Assembly: GCA_030831315.1 (NCBI GenBank)
Contig: JAURLI010000030.1
Span: forward strand, 1-47,613
Direction: 5' to 3'
From: Alphaproteobacteria bacterium
Lineage (GTDB): Bacteria; Pseudomonadota; Alphaproteobacteria; SMXQ01
Length of the DNA: 47,613 nt
Every line of letters starts with the position of its first letter. Position 1 is the first letter of the stretch. The notes under the pieces are model-generated. The model had not been told where the DNA came from and ran no database searches. It was given only the letters and a program-made list of their open reading frames with translations. Below, one piece after another: positions 21,268 through 30,922 of this stretch. The position numbers were made by a program, and so were the translations under genes.

Positions 21268-21738
21268 TTATTTCGCTTCCGGCTGCTTGGCCGCGACCTG
21301 GCTCATGTAGAGCTGGTTGAAGTCGACCGGGTTCAGCAGCAGCGGCGGGTAGCCGCCATTGCGCGTCACGTCGGCGACGATCTGGCGGGCGAAGGGGAAC
21401 AGCAGCGTCGAACAGTGAATGAACAGGACCGGCTCGAGGTGCTCGGGCGGAATGTTCTCGATGCTGAACAGGCCCGCGTAATGCATCTCAAGCAGGAACA
21501 GGTGCTTGTCGGCACGCACCGCCTTGCCGTCGATGGAGAGCGTCACTTCGTAGACGTTGTCCTGCACCTTGGCGGTGTTGATCTGGACGTTGATGCTGAC
21601 GTCCGGCGCGCCGCCTTCGTCATGAACGGCGTTTATGGCGTTCGGGTTCTCGAAGGACAGGTCCTTGACGTATTGCGCCAGGCAATGAATCGAGGGCTGG
21701 CCGCCCGCGGCTTCGGGTTGGGTGCTCTGGTCGGTCAT
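21268..21738 (-). CDS. secB: Protein-export chaperone SecB
   Basis: Tetrameric cytosolic chaperone that keeps precursors unfolded and hands them to SecA. The 156-aa acidic protein has the SecB core: LAQYVKDLSFENPNA, the long beta-strand VQINTAKVQDNVYEVTLSID, and HCSTLLFPFARQIVADVTRNGGYPPLLLNPVDF. Length is normal. A G-rich Shine-Dalgarno (GGGGGACACC) precedes the ATG. It converges with dnaQ with an 18-bp gap. Confidence 0.97.
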   Translation of the reverse strand: MTDQSTQPEAAGGQPSIHCLAQYVKDLSFENPNAINAVHDEGGAPDVSINVQINTAKVQDNVYEVTLSIDGKAVRADKHLFLLEMHYAGLFSIENIPPEHLEPVLFIHCSTLLFPFARQIVADVTRNGGYPPLLLNPVDFNQLYMSQVAAKQPEAK

Positions 21739-21830
21739 GGTGTCCCCCGTGATGAAGGCCGGTGAAAGCCCGGCGCGGCCTGTTTAGCCGGTCTGCCAGA
21801 GCCATGCAAGAAAAGCGGCCTGTGGCACGC

Positions 21831-22322
21831 CTAGCGGCGGCGGTCGTCGATGCTGTCTGGCGGGGCGGGCCGGACTTCGGTGTATTCGCCCTCGATGACG
21901 TCACCCTGACCGCCGGGGCCCTGACCGCCGGGACCCTGCCAATGGGTCGACATGTGAACATTGCCCGAGCGCAGCATGGCCTGCCAGATCCATACGGCGA
22001 TGCGCCGGCGGACCGGCGGCACCAGCAGCACGAGCCCCAGCGCGTCGGTGACGAAACCCGGCGTCAGCAACAGGATACCGGCCGCCAGCAGATTCAGCCC
22101 GTCGAACAGTTCCTCGGCCGGAAACTGGCCGCGATCAAGGCTGTCCTGGGCGCGGGCGAGGATCTGGAAACCCTGGGCGCGGACCAGCGCCGTGCCCACG
22201 GCCGCGGTCAGCACGATCAGCGCCACCGTCGGCCATACACCCAGCAACCCGCCCACCTTGATGATGACGGTAATTTCGATGATGGGAACCGCGATGAAGG
22301 CGGCAAAGAGGATCAGTGCCAT
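21831..22322 (-). CDS. fxsA: FxsA family membrane protein
   Basis: Small inner-membrane protein of the FxsA family, which in E. coli suppresses F-plasmid exclusion of phage T7; its normal role is unclear. The 163-aa sequence has an N-terminal hydrophobic segment (FAAFIAVPIIEITVIIKVG), a second at about residues 29-47, and the conserved LLAAGILLLTPGFVTDALGL. The C-terminal tail is Gly/Gln-rich (GPGGQGPGGQG) and hydrophilic. It is divergent from the Tim44-domain gene. Confidence 0.92.
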   Translation of the reverse strand: MALILFAAFIAVPIIEITVIIKVGGLLGVWPTVALIVLTAAVGTALVRAQGFQILARAQDSLDRGQFPAEELFDGLNLLAAGILLLTPGFVTDALGLVLLVPPVRRRIAVWIWQAMLRSGNVHMSTHWQGPGGQGPGGQGDVIEGEYTEVRPAPPDSIDDRRR

Positions 22323-22474
22323 GGCCCCTTCAAATTGGGAGTTTTTCTCCCCATGTCCAGTCTCCGGGGCCGATTAATTTCCGGGCGAGGCTGGATTTTG
22401 GTGGGCCGCATTGATACGTTGGGCCGGCGAAAGCCCGCGACAGCAGCGGTTTTTGCGGCAATCGAAGGAATTTC

Positions 22475-23179
22475 ATGGGCAACGGCTTCCAGTTCATTGA
22501 CATCATTTTCTTCGCCATGGTGGCGGTATTCGTCATCCTGCGCCTGCGCAGCGTGCTCGGCCGCCGCATGGGTCACGAGCAGCGCGATGAGGCCAAGAAA
22601 TTCCCGCCCCCGCAGGATCGCGGCGGCGCCGAAGACGCTTCGCGCAGCGAAAGCCCCGCCGACACGGGCGATGACAATGTCATCCGCCTGCCCGGGCGCA
22701 ACGGGCAGCAGGTGCCGAAGGACACGCCGCTCGGCGCAGGCCTCACCCAGATCAAACTCGCGGACGCGAATTTCGATCCTGCCGATTTTCAGGAAAAGGC
22801 CAAGATGGCCTTCGAATATATCGTCATGGCCTTTGCCGAAGGCGACAGCCAGAAGCTGAAACCGCTTCTGTCGAAGGACGTGTTCGACGGCTTTGATGCT
22901 GCGATCAAGTCGCGCGCCGAACAGGGTCATGTGCTGACGACGACGCTCGTGCGCATAAAGGATGCCGAATTGGCCGAAGCGTCTATGAACGGCCGCACGG
23001 CGTCGATCACGGTGCGCTACGTCACCGAACAGATCAACGTCACCCGCGATGCCGATGGCAAGGTGGTGGAGGGCGATCCCGACCGCATCACCGAAGCCGT
23101 CGATATCTGGACCTACGAACGCAACACCCGTGCGTCTGATCCCAACTGGACGCTCGTCGCGACGGCAACGCCCGAATGA
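22475..23179 (+). CDS. Tim44/TimA-domain membrane-associated protein
   Basis: The 234-aa protein has an N-terminal hydrophobic helix (IDIIFFAMVAVFVILRLRSVLG), a charged low-complexity linker of about 60 residues, then a C-terminal Tim44-like domain (about residues 95-234). Bacterial Tim44-like proteins are relatives of the mitochondrial import component, and in Caulobacter one (TimA) is membrane-associated; the function is not firmly known. GAAGGA precedes the ATG. Order fxsA / tim44 / mltA / smr next to secB is conserved in many alphaproteobacteria. Confidence 0.9.
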   Translation: MGNGFQFIDIIFFAMVAVFVILRLRSVLGRRMGHEQRDEAKKFPPPQDRGGAEDASRSESPADTGDDNVIRLPGRNGQQVPKDTPLGAGLTQIKLADANFDPADFQEKAKMAFEYIVMAFAEGDSQKLKPLLSKDVFDGFDAAIKSRAEQGHVLTTTLVRIKDAELAEASMNGRTASITVRYVTEQINVTRDADGKVVEGDPDRITEAVDIWTYERNTRASDPNWTLVATATPE

Positions 23180-23207
23180 CGACCCGTCCGCGCCGGCGGT
23201 AGCAGCC

Positions 23208-24395
23208 ATGCGCAGTTCCTTTTTATCCGGCCTTGCGGCTCTCCTTGTTCTCGTCTCGCTCGCGGCTTGCGCACCGCGTGTCGCCGAAGACCGTGCCGTG
23301 CTGTCACCTGCCCGGTTCTCAGACCTTCCCGATTGGCAGGCCGATGATCCCCGTGGTGCACTTGCGGCTCTCGACCGGTCTTGCGCGAAACGCGCCGGGC
23401 GGTCGGCGGGACGCGCCGTCGGCCCGTTCGCCATTGCCGGTTTCGAGCGCGACTGGGCCAAGGCCTGTGCGGCACTCGCGGCACTCGGTCGCGGCGGGCT
23501 CGACGCCGCCCGCGCCCGCGCCTTCATCGAAAAGAATTTCAGTCCCTGGGCGATCTCCGGCCCCGACGGCGAAGATGGCCTGTTCACCGGCTATTACGAG
23601 GCATCGGCGCGTGGTGCGCGCAAGAAGTCGGCGCGCTACAACGTGCCGCTTTACCGCCGCCCGTCGGATCTGATCGAAGCCGATCTCGGCAGCTTCTTCG
23701 AAGAATTCCGCGGCCGTTCCATCGCCGGGCGCGTGCAGGGCAGCCGCCTGGTGCCCTACGCCGATCGCAGGCGCATCGGTAACGGCGCGTTGTCGGGAAA
23801 GGGGCTGGAACTGCTCTGGCTCGACGATCCCGTCGATGCCTTCTTCCTTGAAATCCAGGGCTCGGGACGCATCACGCTGCCCGACGGCAAGATCCTGCGC
23901 GTCGGCTTCGCCGGAAAGAACGGCCGCCCCTATACCGCCATCGGTCGCGTGCTGATCGATATGGGCGCGATGGACCGCGACGCCGTCAGCATGCAGTCGA
24001 TCCGCGCCTGGCTCGCGGCCAATCCGCAAAAGGCACGCGAGGTGATGGAGAAGAATGCAGCCTATGTGTTCTTCCGTGAACTGAACGGCGATGGTCCCAT
24101 CGGTGGCGAAGGCGTGCCGTTGACGCCCGGGCGTTCGCTCGCCATCGACCGGCGCTATCTGCCCTATGGCGTTCCGGTCTATGTCGCGGCCGAAGACCCG
24201 CAAGGCGTGATGCCGTCCCACCGTGCGCTGATGGTGGCGCAGGATACGGGCGGCGCCATTCGCGGTGCGGTGCGCGGCGACATCTTTCTGGGTGCGGGCG
24301 AAGCGGCGGCCGAGCGTGCCGGGCGCATGAAGATGCGCGGGCGCGCATGGATACTCTTGCCTGTGGGCGTCGATGGACGCCGCATCTCGTCCTGA
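23208..24395 (+). CDS. mltA: Membrane-bound lytic murein transglycosylase A
   Basis: Outer-membrane lipoprotein that cleaves peptidoglycan glycan strands to 1,6-anhydromuropeptides. The 395-aa protein begins with a lipoprotein signal (hydrophobic core, lipobox LAAC), contains the MltA barrel with GLFTGYYE and LEIQGSGRITLPDG, and the C-terminal 3D domain with the catalytic-Asp region MVAQDTGGAIRGAVRGDIFLG. The ATG at 23208 gives a standard signal peptide. It lies 28 bp after the Tim44-domain gene. Confidence 0.95.
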   Translation: MRSSFLSGLAALLVLVSLAACAPRVAEDRAVLSPARFSDLPDWQADDPRGALAALDRSCAKRAGRSAGRAVGPFAIAGFERDWAKACAALAALGRGGLDAARARAFIEKNFSPWAISGPDGEDGLFTGYYEASARGARKKSARYNVPLYRRPSDLIEADLGSFFEEFRGRSIAGRVQGSRLVPYADRRRIGNGALSGKGLELLWLDDPVDAFFLEIQGSGRITLPDGKILRVGFAGKNGRPYTAIGRVLIDMGAMDRDAVSMQSIRAWLAANPQKAREVMEKNAAYVFFRELNGDGPIGGEGVPLTPGRSLAIDRRYLPYGVPVYVAAEDPQGVMPSHRALMVAQDTGGAIRGAVRGDIFLGAGEAAAERAGRMKMRGRAWILLPVGVDGRRISS

Positions 24396-24399
24396 CGCC

Positions 24400-24963
24400 A
24401 TGACAAAAGCGCCGCGCCGCCGAAAACCACCCGTGCCCGAGGATGCGGCCCTGTGGGAACAGGTCGCGCGCGAGGTAAAGCCCCTCAAGCGGCGCGTGCG
24501 CAAGGCGCCCGAGGAAAAAAAGCCCGCGCCCGCTCCGAAAATTCGTGGGAAGGCGAAACCCGCCGCCGCCGTTCCGCCTCCCGCAAAACCGGAAAAGCCG
24601 CGCGCGTCCGAACTCGTTGCGGGATCGACACCCGGCGTTGATCGTCGCACGGCAATGAAGCTGCGCCGCGGCGAAATGGACATCGGCGCGCGCATCGACC
24701 TGCACGGCTATACTCTTGAAAAGGCGCGCACCCGCCTGTTCGCTTTCATCGCCCGCGCCCAGGATCGCGGCCTGCGTTGCGTGCTGGTGATCACCGGCAA
24801 GGGCCTGCGTGGCGAAGGGGCCGGCGTCATCCGCAACGAATTGCCGCATTGGCTGAACGATCGCGACCTGCGCCCGGGCATCGTCGCCTTTACCGAGGCG
24901 CAGCCGCGCGACGGCGGTTCCGGCGCTTTCTATGTTTACCTGCGTCGCAGGCGCGCGCCGTGA
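24400..24963 (+). CDS. Smr-domain protein
   Basis: The 187-aa protein has a basic, Lys/Pro/Ala-rich N-terminal half (about residues 1-85, probably disordered) and a C-terminal Smr (small MutS-related) domain with the signature DLHG and the ITGKGLRGEG loop in place of the usual HGKG. Smr domains nick DNA or RNA in other proteins, but the substrate here is unknown. Start is uncertain: an ATG at 24373 would overlap mltA by 23 bp and add 9 residues. The stop overlaps the next gene's GTG (GTGA). Confidence 0.9.
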   Translation: MTKAPRRRKPPVPEDAALWEQVAREVKPLKRRVRKAPEEKKPAPAPKIRGKAKPAAAVPPPAKPEKPRASELVAGSTPGVDRRTAMKLRRGEMDIGARIDLHGYTLEKARTRLFAFIARAQDRGLRCVLVITGKGLRGEGAGVIRNELPHWLNDRDLRPGIVAFTEAQPRDGGSGAFYVYLRRRRAP

Positions 24964-25322
24964 CGCCGTTCGGCGCCAAGCTGCGCGAGTTGCGCGCCCA
25001 GCGCGGCATCAGCCTCAAGCAGATGGCGGCCGATCTGCAACTTTCGCCTGCCTATCTCTCGGCCCTCGAACACGGGCGCCGCGGGCGGCCGTCCCCGGTA
25101 CTGCTGATCCAGATCTGCCAGTATTTCCATCGCATCTGGGACGATGCGGAAGAACTCGAACGTCTCGCCCAGCTGTCGCATCCCCGTGTCACCGTGGATA
25201 CTTCGGGGCTGGAGCCGGAAGCGACCGAGCTTGCCAATCTTCTGGCCGAACGCATCCACGACATCGATCCGGCGCTGGTGCGCCGGATGCTCGCGTTGCT
25301 CAAGGGAACGGCTAAAGAATGA
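24960..25322 (+). CDS. Small XRE-family HTH regulator
   Basis: The 120-aa protein has a Cro/C1-type helix-turn-helix in its first half ([20 protein letters not shown], then [19 protein letters not shown]) and a helical C-terminal half with [21 protein letters not shown]. No enzymatic or ligand domain is seen. It starts with GTG overlapping the Smr stop, so its translation is probably coupled to that gene. The last 11 bp overlap the convergent hslU end. Targets cannot be deduced; it may regulate its own operon. Confidence 0.87.
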   Translation: MTPFGAKLRELRAQRGISLKQMAADLQLSPAYLSALEHGRRGRPSPVLLIQICQYFHRIWDDAEELERLAQLSHPRVTVDTSGLEPEATELANLLAERIHDIDPALVRRMLALLKGTAKE

Positions 25323-26634
25323 AGCGCGACAGGTCCTGATCCTTGACCAGGTCGCCGACGCGGGTCCGCACGTAAGGCCCGTCGATGGTCACTTTCATGC
25401 CGGGATTGTCCGACGCGCTGAAGCTGACTTCCTCCAGCAAACGTTCCATCACCGTCTGCAGCCGGCGCGCGCCGATGTTTTCGACCGTGTGATTGACTTC
25501 CGCCGACAGCGCCGCGATCTCACGCACGCCGTCATCGGTGAAATCGAGCTCGACCTGTTCGGTCGCGAGCAGCGCCGTGTACTGGCGGATCAGGCTTGCT
25601 TCCGGTTCGGTCAGGATGCGCACGAAGTCGTCCACCGACAGTGCCGACAATTCGACGCGGATGGGAAGCCGCCCCTGCAATTCGGGCAGCAGGTCGGACG
25701 GCTTCGAGAGGTGAAACGCACCAGACGCGATGAACAGGATGTGGTCGGTCTTGACCGTGCCGTGCTTGGTGGCGACGGTGGTGCCTTCGATCAGCGGCAG
25801 CAGATCGCGCTGCACGCCTTCGCGGCTGACGTCGGCGCCCGCGCGTTCTTCACGCGCGCAGATCTTGTCGATCTCGTCGATGAAGACGATGCCGTTCTGC
25901 TCGCAGGCCGAGATCGCCTCGCGCACGACGACATCGTTGTCGACCAGCTTGTCGGCTTCTTCTTCGACCAGGATCTTGTGGGAATCGGAAACCGTGATGC
26001 GGCGGCTTTTCTTCTGGCCGCCGAAAGCCTTGCCCAGGATATCGCCGATGTTGATCATGCCGACGTTGGCGCCGGGCATCCCCGGGATTTCCATGGTCGG
26101 CATTCCGCCGCCGCCGTCATTGACCTGGATTTCGATTTCCTTGTTGTCCAGCTCGCCGGTGCGCAGGCGGGCGCGGAATTTCTCGCGCGTGTCCTTGCTT
26201 GCAGTCTCGCCCACCAGTGCGTCGAGAACGCGTTCTTCGGCGCGAAGTTCCGCCTTGGCGGTGACGGCGGCGCGTGCGCGTTCGCGCGTCTGGCTGATGG
26301 CCACTTCGACCAGGTCGCGCACGATCTGTTCGACGTCGCGCCCGACGTAGCCGACTTCCGTGAACTTGGTCGCTTCCACTTTCAGGAAGGGCGCCTGCGC
26401 AAGACGCGCGAGCCTGCGCGCGATCTCGGTCTTGCCGACGCCAGTCGGCCCAATCATCAGGATGTTCTTGGGCATGACTTCTTCGCGCAGGTCGTCGGCA
26501 AGCTGCTGGCGGCGCCAGCGGTTGCGCAGCGCGATGGCGACGGCGCGCTTGGCATCGTTCTGCCCGACGATGTATCGGTCGAGCTCGGATACGATCTCGC
26601 GCGGGCTGAACGCGGCGGCGGTGTTTTCGGCCAT
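25312..26634 (-). CDS. hslU: HslUV protease ATPase subunit
   Basis: AAA+ unfoldase that feeds proteins to the HslV protease chamber. The 440-aa product starts about [25 protein letters not shown], has Walker A GPTGVGKT, the [22 protein letters not shown] pore-loop region, the I-domain with Gly/Met-rich [13 protein letters not shown], Walker [11 protein letters not shown], and the C-terminal SRFIL tail that docks on HslV. I chose the ATG at 26634, one base after the hslV stop; the upstream open frame overlaps hslV and is not used. Confidence 0.97.
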   Translation of the reverse strand: MAENTAAAFSPREIVSELDRYIVGQNDAKRAVAIALRNRWRRQQLADDLREEVMPKNILMIGPTGVGKTEIARRLARLAQAPFLKVEATKFTEVGYVGRDVEQIVRDLVEVAISQTRERARAAVTAKAELRAEERVLDALVGETASKDTREKFRARLRTGELDNKEIEIQVNDGGGGMPTMEIPGMPGANVGMINIGDILGKAFGGQKKSRRITVSDSHKILVEEEADKLVDNDVVVREAISACEQNGIVFIDEIDKICAREERAGADVSREGVQRDLLPLIEGTTVATKHGTVKTDHILFIASGAFHLSKPSDLLPELQGRLPIRVELSALSVDDFVRILTEPEASLIRQYTALLATEQVELDFTDDGVREIAALSAEVNHTVENIGARRLQTVMERLLEEVSFSASDNPGMKVTIDGPYVRTRVGDLVKDQDLSRFIL

Positions 26635-26635
26635 A

Positions 26636-27190
26636 TCAGGCGCCCAGTTTTTCGAGGGTGACGTTGGTATTGGTGTAGACGCAGATGCCTGCAGCGATTT
26701 CGAGCGCGCGGCGCGCGATGGCCTCGGCATCCATGTCGGTGCGATCGGCAAGCGCGCGGGCGGCGGCGAGCGCATAATTGCCACCCGAACCGATGCCGAT
26801 CAGCCCGTCTTCGGGCTCCAGCACATCGCCGGTGCCGGTGACGACCAGCGATACCCGCGCATCGGCGACTGCCAGCATGGCTTCAAGGCGGCGCAGGTAG
26901 CGGTCGGTACGCCAGTCCTTGGCCAGTTCGACGCAGGCGCGGGTCAGTTCGCCGTGCTTTTCAAGCTTGGCCTCGAGGCGTTCGAACAGGGTGAAGGCAT
27001 CGGCCGTGGCGCCGGCGAAACCCGCCAGCACCTTGCCGCCCCGCAGCGTGCGCACCTTGCGGGCGTTGGATTTGATCACGGTCGGCCCCATCGAGACCTG
27101 GCCGTCGCCGGCAATGACCACGTCGGCGCCCTTGCGGACGCAGAGGATGGTTGTGCCGTGCCAGTCGGGGTTTTGTGTCGTGGTGGTCAT
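26636..27190 (-). CDS. hslV: HslUV protease peptidase subunit
   Basis: Threonine peptidase that forms the double hexamer core of HslUV. The 184-aa protein has a short propeptide ending WHG before the catalytic TTILCVRKG, followed by [17 protein letters not shown] and [17 protein letters not shown]. The ATG at 27190 fits the family and has AGGGA upstream; a longer frame reaching 27256 is less likely. hslU follows after one base. A heat-shock-like promoter candidate lies at 27212-27239. Confidence 0.97.
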   Translation of the reverse strand: MTTTTQNPDWHGTTILCVRKGADVVIAGDGQVSMGPTVIKSNARKVRTLRGGKVLAGFAGATADAFTLFERLEAKLEKHGELTRACVELAKDWRTDRYLRRLEAMLAVADARVSLVVTGTGDVLEPEDGLIGIGSGGNYALAAARALADRTDMDAEAIARRALEIAAGICVYTNTNVTLEKLGA

Positions 27191-27211
27191 GGTGATCCCT
27201 GATGGGGGGCA

Positions 27212-27239
27212 AGATAGCATCCCATGTGGGGATGAAAAG
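27212..27239 (-). promoter_or_regulatory. Possible RpoH-type promoter of hslVU
   Basis: On the minus strand CTTT, 17 bases, GCTATCT: one mismatch in each box from the alphaproteobacterial heat-shock consensus CTTG-N17-CYTATNT. It ends 22 bp ahead of the hslV start. HslVU is heat-shock controlled in many bacteria, so it is plausible but not proven. Confidence 0.35.
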
Positions 27240-27372
27240 CCCGCAATCAAGCGCAAAACCGCCGTTTTTCAGGGTCGCCGGGGGTCGAAGCGCCTTCCCG
27301 TGGCGGGTCCTTCCTGCTAAAAGGCGCTCTTCGGGCAGGGCCGCCCGGAATACCTTCTGGAAGGAGAGCGCC

Positions 27373-27978
27373 ATGACCGCCCGCATCGGCCGCGTCGAGC
27401 GCAAGACCAAGGAAACCAGCATCGTCGTCGAGATCAACCTCGACGGCACCGGCGCCTATGACATTTCAACCGGCATCGGTTTCCTCGACCACATGCTGGA
27501 ACAGCTTTCCCGTCACAGCCTGATCGACATGACGGTGAAGGCGGTGGGCGATCTCCACATCGATTTTCACCACACGACCGAAGACACCGGGCTCGCGCTC
27601 GGTGAAGCGCTGACCAAGGCGCTCGGCAGCCGCGCGGGCATCGTGCGCTATGGCGACTCGATGATCCCGATGGACGAAACGCTGACGCGCGTCGTTCTCG
27701 ATGCGTCGAACCGGCCGTATCTCGTCTACGAGGTAAAGCTGCCGGTTGCCAAGCTCGGCGACATGGATACCGAACTGTTCAAGGAATGGTTCCGCGCGTT
27801 TGCACAGACGGGCGGGCTGACGCTGCACGTCGAAAACCTCTATGGGGAAAACGCGCACCACATCATCGAGTCGTGCTTCAAGGGCCTTGCACGCGCGCTG
27901 CGCCAGGCGGTGGAGATCGATCCCCGCAAGGCCGATGCCGTGCCGTCCACGAAGGGCGTGCTCGGCGGTTCTCTCTGA
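27373..27978 (+). CDS. hisB: Imidazoleglycerol-phosphate dehydratase
   Basis: Sixth step of histidine synthesis, dehydrating imidazole glycerol phosphate. The 201-aa protein is the dehydratase alone, without the histidinol-phosphatase domain of the enterobacterial fusion. Metal-binding motifs are visible: [18 protein letters not shown] and [18 protein letters not shown] precedes the ATG. It is the first gene of hisB-DUF2628-hisH-hisA-hisF-hisE and is divergent from hslV, with a 182-bp shared upstream region. Confidence 0.97.
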   Translation: MTARIGRVERKTKETSIVVEINLDGTGAYDISTGIGFLDHMLEQLSRHSLIDMTVKAVGDLHIDFHHTTEDTGLALGEALTKALGSRAGIVRYGDSMIPMDETLTRVVLDASNRPYLVYEVKLPVAKLGDMDTELFKEWFRAFAQTGGLTLHVENLYGENAHHIIESCFKGLARALRQAVEIDPRKADAVPSTKGVLGGSL

Positions 27979-27994
27979 ACGGGTGCGGGACGGA

Positions 27995-28375
27995 ATGCGG
28001 ATCTACACCATCCACCTTCCCCCGCCCTACAGTGCGCGCGGCCATGAACCGCTGGCGATCCGCGAAGGCTTCAACTGGTGGGCGCTGCTGTTCTCGGGCC
28101 TGTGGGCTTTTGCAAACCGCATGTGGCTGGCGGGCATCGCGATGCTGGTGGTCCCGGCCGCGGTTGCCGCGGGGCTCGACTACGCGGGTGCTGGGGAAAT
28201 CTTTTCCACGGTGGTGACGTTGGCCATCGCGGTTTACATCGGTGCCGCGGCAAACGACTGGCAGCGCGCGCATCTCGCGCGCAAGGGCTGGAAGGAAACG
28301 CGTGTCATCGCCGCAGCCGACCGCGACAGCGCGCTGCGTCGTTATCTCGATTTTGCCGCCATCGGCGCGGCGTGA
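27995..28375 (+). CDS. DUF2628 membrane protein in the his operon
   Basis: The 126-aa protein has a short N-terminal segment ([12 protein letters not shown]), then hydrophobic stretches at about residues 29-60 ([18 protein letters not shown] and onwards) and 65-85, and a charged C-terminal tail. This matches the DUF2628 family of small membrane proteins. It sits 16 bp after hisB and 22 bp before hisH, so it is probably co-transcribed, but no role in histidine synthesis is known to me. Codon use resembles its neighbours. Confidence 0.87.
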   Translation: MRIYTIHLPPPYSARGHEPLAIREGFNWWALLFSGLWAFANRMWLAGIAMLVVPAAVAAGLDYAGAGEIFSTVVTLAIAVYIGAAANDWQRAHLARKGWKETRVIAAADRDSALRRYLDFAAIGAA

Positions 28376-28397
28376 AGGCAGGCACGGTTCAGCCAAC

Positions 28398-29024
28398 ATG
28401 ACCACGGTGATCGTCGATTACGGTTCGGGCAACCTGCGTTCCGCCGCCAAGGCGTTTGAACGCGCGGGCGGTTCCGAGCGAATCGTGGTGACGGGCGAAG
28501 CATCGGCGCTGGCATCGGCCGACCGCATCGTCCTGCCCGGCGTCGGCGCCTTCGCCGATTGCGCGGCGGGCCTTGCGGCGCTGCCCGGCATGGTCGAGGC
28601 GCTGAATGAAAACGTTGTCGGCAAGGGTAAGCCGTTTCTCGGTATCTGCGTCGGCATGCAACTGATGGCGACGCGCGGTCTCGAATACGGCGCCCATGAC
28701 GGTCTCGGCTGGATCGCGGGCGAGGTGCGTGCCATCGAAGGTGCCGGCCTCAAGGTTCCGCACATGGGCTGGAACGATCTGCGCCTGAAAGCGCCTGCCC
28801 ATCCGGTTCTCGCGGGTCTGGAAGCGGGCGATCACGCTTATTTCGTGCACAGCTATTGCATGCGCGCCGAGCGCGCGGCCGATGTGCTGGCCGAGGTCGA
28901 ATACGGCGGCCCGATCACGGCCATGATCGGGCGCGACAACATGGTCGGCACCCAGTTTCACCCCGAAAAAAGCCAGGCGGTCGGTCTCAGGCTGATTGCC
29001 AATTTCCTCGCCTGGCGGCCCTGA
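28398..29024 (+). CDS. hisH: Imidazole glycerol phosphate synthase, glutaminase subunit
   Basis: Class I glutamine amidotransferase that supplies ammonia to HisF. The 208-aa protein has the [13 protein letters not shown]-terminus, the nucleophile in GICVGMQL (Cys84), and the His188-Pro-Glu190 pair of the triad in FHPEKSQ. Length is normal. It is followed by hisA 22 bp downstream, with its partner hisF two genes on. Confidence 0.97.
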   Translation: MTTVIVDYGSGNLRSAAKAFERAGGSERIVVTGEASALASADRIVLPGVGAFADCAAGLAALPGMVEALNENVVGKGKPFLGICVGMQLMATRGLEYGAHDGLGWIAGEVRAIEGAGLKVPHMGWNDLRLKAPAHPVLAGLEAGDHAYFVHSYCMRAERAADVLAEVEYGGPITAMIGRDNMVGTQFHPEKSQAVGLRLIANFLAWRP

Positions 29025-29046
29025 ACGCGAAGGGAGTAGACGCGCG

Positions 29047-29787
29047 ATGATCCTTTTTCCCGCCATCGACCTGAAGGACGGTGCCTGCGTGCGCCTGTTC
29101 CAGGGCGCAATGGACAAGGCCACCGTTTACAACGCCGATCCGGCCAATCAGGCACGCGCCTTCGGCAAGGCGGGCTTTCACTGGTTGCATCTGGTCGATC
29201 TCAACGGTGCGATCGAAGGCCATCCGGTCAACGACAAGGCGGTGGAGAAAATCCTCGGCGCGATCTCGGTGCCTGCCCAGCTCGGCGGCGGCATCCGCGA
29301 CATGGCGACGATCCGCATGTGGCTTGAGAAAGGCGTGCGCCGGGTCATCCTCGGCACCGTCGCGCTGGAACAGCCCGATCTCGTGAAGCAGGCATGCCGG
29401 GAATTTCCCGGGCGCATCGTCGTCGGCATCGATGCCCGCGACGGTTACGTCGCCGTCGCCGGTTGGGCCAAGACGTCCAAGGTGAAGGCGCTCGACCTCG
29501 CGCTCAAGTTCGAAGACTGCGGCGTGGCAGCCATCGTCTACACCGACATTTCGCGCGACGGCGCCATGATGGGCGTCAATGTGGACGCAACGACGGATCT
29601 CGCCTGGGCGCTGACGACGCCGATCATCGCATCGGGGGGCGTGTCGTCGATCAGCGATCTGGAAGAGTTGAAGGCGGTCGAAGAGTCAGGCATCGAAGGC
29701 GTCATCGTCGGCCGTGCGCTCTACGACGGGCGTATCGATACGAAAAAGGCGTTGGCGCTGCTCGATGCGCCGGCGAAGGGCGCATAA
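29047..29787 (+). CDS. hisA: ProFAR isomerase HisA
   Basis: Isomerises N'-(5'-phosphoribosyl)formimino-AICAR ribonucleotide (ProFAR) to PRFAR, an Amadori rearrangement. The 246-aa TIM barrel begins [11 protein letters not shown] with the catalytic Asp in PAIDL, and has QLGGGIRDM and the second-half [16 protein letters not shown] with the second catalytic Asp. It is related to hisF by gene duplication. The stop lies two bases before the hisF ATG. Confidence 0.97.
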   Translation: MILFPAIDLKDGACVRLFQGAMDKATVYNADPANQARAFGKAGFHWLHLVDLNGAIEGHPVNDKAVEKILGAISVPAQLGGGIRDMATIRMWLEKGVRRVILGTVALEQPDLVKQACREFPGRIVVGIDARDGYVAVAGWAKTSKVKALDLALKFEDCGVAAIVYTDISRDGAMMGVNVDATTDLAWALTTPIIASGGVSSISDLEELKAVEESGIEGVIVGRALYDGRIDTKKALALLDAPAKGA

Positions 29788-29789
29788 GC

Positions 29790-30551
29790 ATGCTCAAGGT
29801 CCGCATCATTCCCTGCCTCGACGTGAAGGACGGCCGCGTGGTCAAGGGTGTCAATTTCGTCGATCTGCGCGATGCGGGCGATCCGGTCGAACAGGCACGC
29901 GTCTACGATGCGGCAGGCGCGGATGAATTGTGTTTCCTCGACATCACCGCATCGTCGGAAAACCGCGACACGCTCTACGATGTCGTACGCGGCACGGCGG
30001 AACAATGCTTCATGCCGCTCACCGTCGGCGGCGGCGTGCGCGTGGTCGAAGATATCCGCAAGCTTTTGCTGGCGGGCGCCGACAAGGTTTCGATCAACAC
30101 CGCCGCCGTGGCGCGGCCCGAATTCGTGCGCGAAGGGGCGGAAAAATTCGGCTCTCAATGCATCGTCGTCGCCATCGACGCCAAGGCCGTGGCCCCGGGC
30201 AAATGGGAAATCTTCACCCACGGCGGGCGCAAGGCGACGGGGCTCGATGCGGTCGAATGGGCGCGTCACATGGTTTCCCTCGGTGCGGGTGAAATCCTGC
30301 TGACCTCGATGGATCGTGACGGCACCAAGGCGGGATTCGACTGCAAGCTGACCCGGGCGGTTGCCGATGCGGTCAGCGTGCCGGTCATCGCGTCCGGCGG
30401 GGTCGGCACTCTCGACCACCTCGTCGAAGGGGTGCGCGACGGCCATGCATCGGCGGTACTGGCGGCCTCGATCTTCCATTTCGGCACCTATACGGTGGCC
30501 GAGGCCAAGGCCCATATGGCCGCCGCCGGCCTTCCCGTCAGGCTCGCCTGA
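29790..30551 (+). CDS. hisF: Imidazole glycerol phosphate synthase, cyclase subunit
   Basis: Cyclase half of IGP synthase, using ammonia from HisH to form imidazole glycerol phosphate and AICAR. The 253-aa TIM barrel begins [20 protein letters not shown] with Asp11, and has [23 protein letters not shown] and [15 protein letters not shown] with the second catalytic Asp. It follows hisA by 2 bp and hisE follows after 28 bp. Confidence 0.97.
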   Translation: MLKVRIIPCLDVKDGRVVKGVNFVDLRDAGDPVEQARVYDAAGADELCFLDITASSENRDTLYDVVRGTAEQCFMPLTVGGGVRVVEDIRKLLLAGADKVSINTAAVARPEFVREGAEKFGSQCIVVAIDAKAVAPGKWEIFTHGGRKATGLDAVEWARHMVSLGAGEILLTSMDRDGTKAGFDCKLTRAVADAVSVPVIASGGVGTLDHLVEGVRDGHASAVLAASIFHFGTYTVAEAKAHMAAAGLPVRLA

Positions 30552-30579
30552 CGGCGCGCGATCTGCTATCCCCTTGGCC

Positions 30580-30921
30580 ATGACCACGACCGACAAGCCA
30601 TCCGCTGAAGTTCTGGCGCGCCTGTTTGAAACCATCAGCGCGCGCAAGGGCGCTGATGCGTCCAAGTCCTACACGGCATCGCTGTTCGCGGGCGGGCCCA
30701 AGCTCATCTGCCGCAAGGTGGGCGAAGAGGCGATCGAGGTTACGATCGAAGGCATGAAGGGTGACGCCGCCGCGCTGACCCGCGAAAGCGCCGATCTTCT
30801 CTACCATCTGCTGGTGCTGTGGGCGGAGACCGGCGTCGCACCCGACGATGTCTGGGCGGAACTTGCCCGCCGCGAAGGCACCTCGGGCATCGCCGAAAAA
30901 GCCTCGCGCCCGAAAAAGTAG
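30580..30921 (+). CDS. hisE: Phosphoribosyl-ATP pyrophosphatase
   Basis: Second step of histidine synthesis, hydrolysing phosphoribosyl-ATP to phosphoribosyl-AMP. The 113-aa all-helical MazG-like protein shows KVGEEAIEVTIEGM and ESADLLYHLLVLW, the metal-binding Glu/Asp helices. It is a stand-alone HisE, without a HisI domain. It ends one base before the convergent EamA gene. Confidence 0.95.
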   Translation: MTTTDKPSAEVLARLFETISARKGADASKSYTASLFAGGPKLICRKVGEEAIEVTIEGMKGDAAALTRESADLLYHLLVLWAETGVAPDDVWAELARREGTSGIAEKASRPKK

Positions 30922-30922
30922 G

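Noticed and set aside
22313-24695. Long minus-strand frames opposite the Tim44-domain gene and mltA
   Set aside because: Both are antisense to genes with clear domains and signal peptides; no family features are seen.
23208-24963. Possible fusion of mltA with the Smr-domain gene
   Set aside because: The mltA frame ends cleanly with TGA after its 3D domain, and the Smr frame is different with its own start.
25144-26661. Long + strand frame (505 codons) opposite hslU
   Set aside because: Antisense of hslU; periodic Asp/Gly/Ala-rich composition typical of shadow frames.
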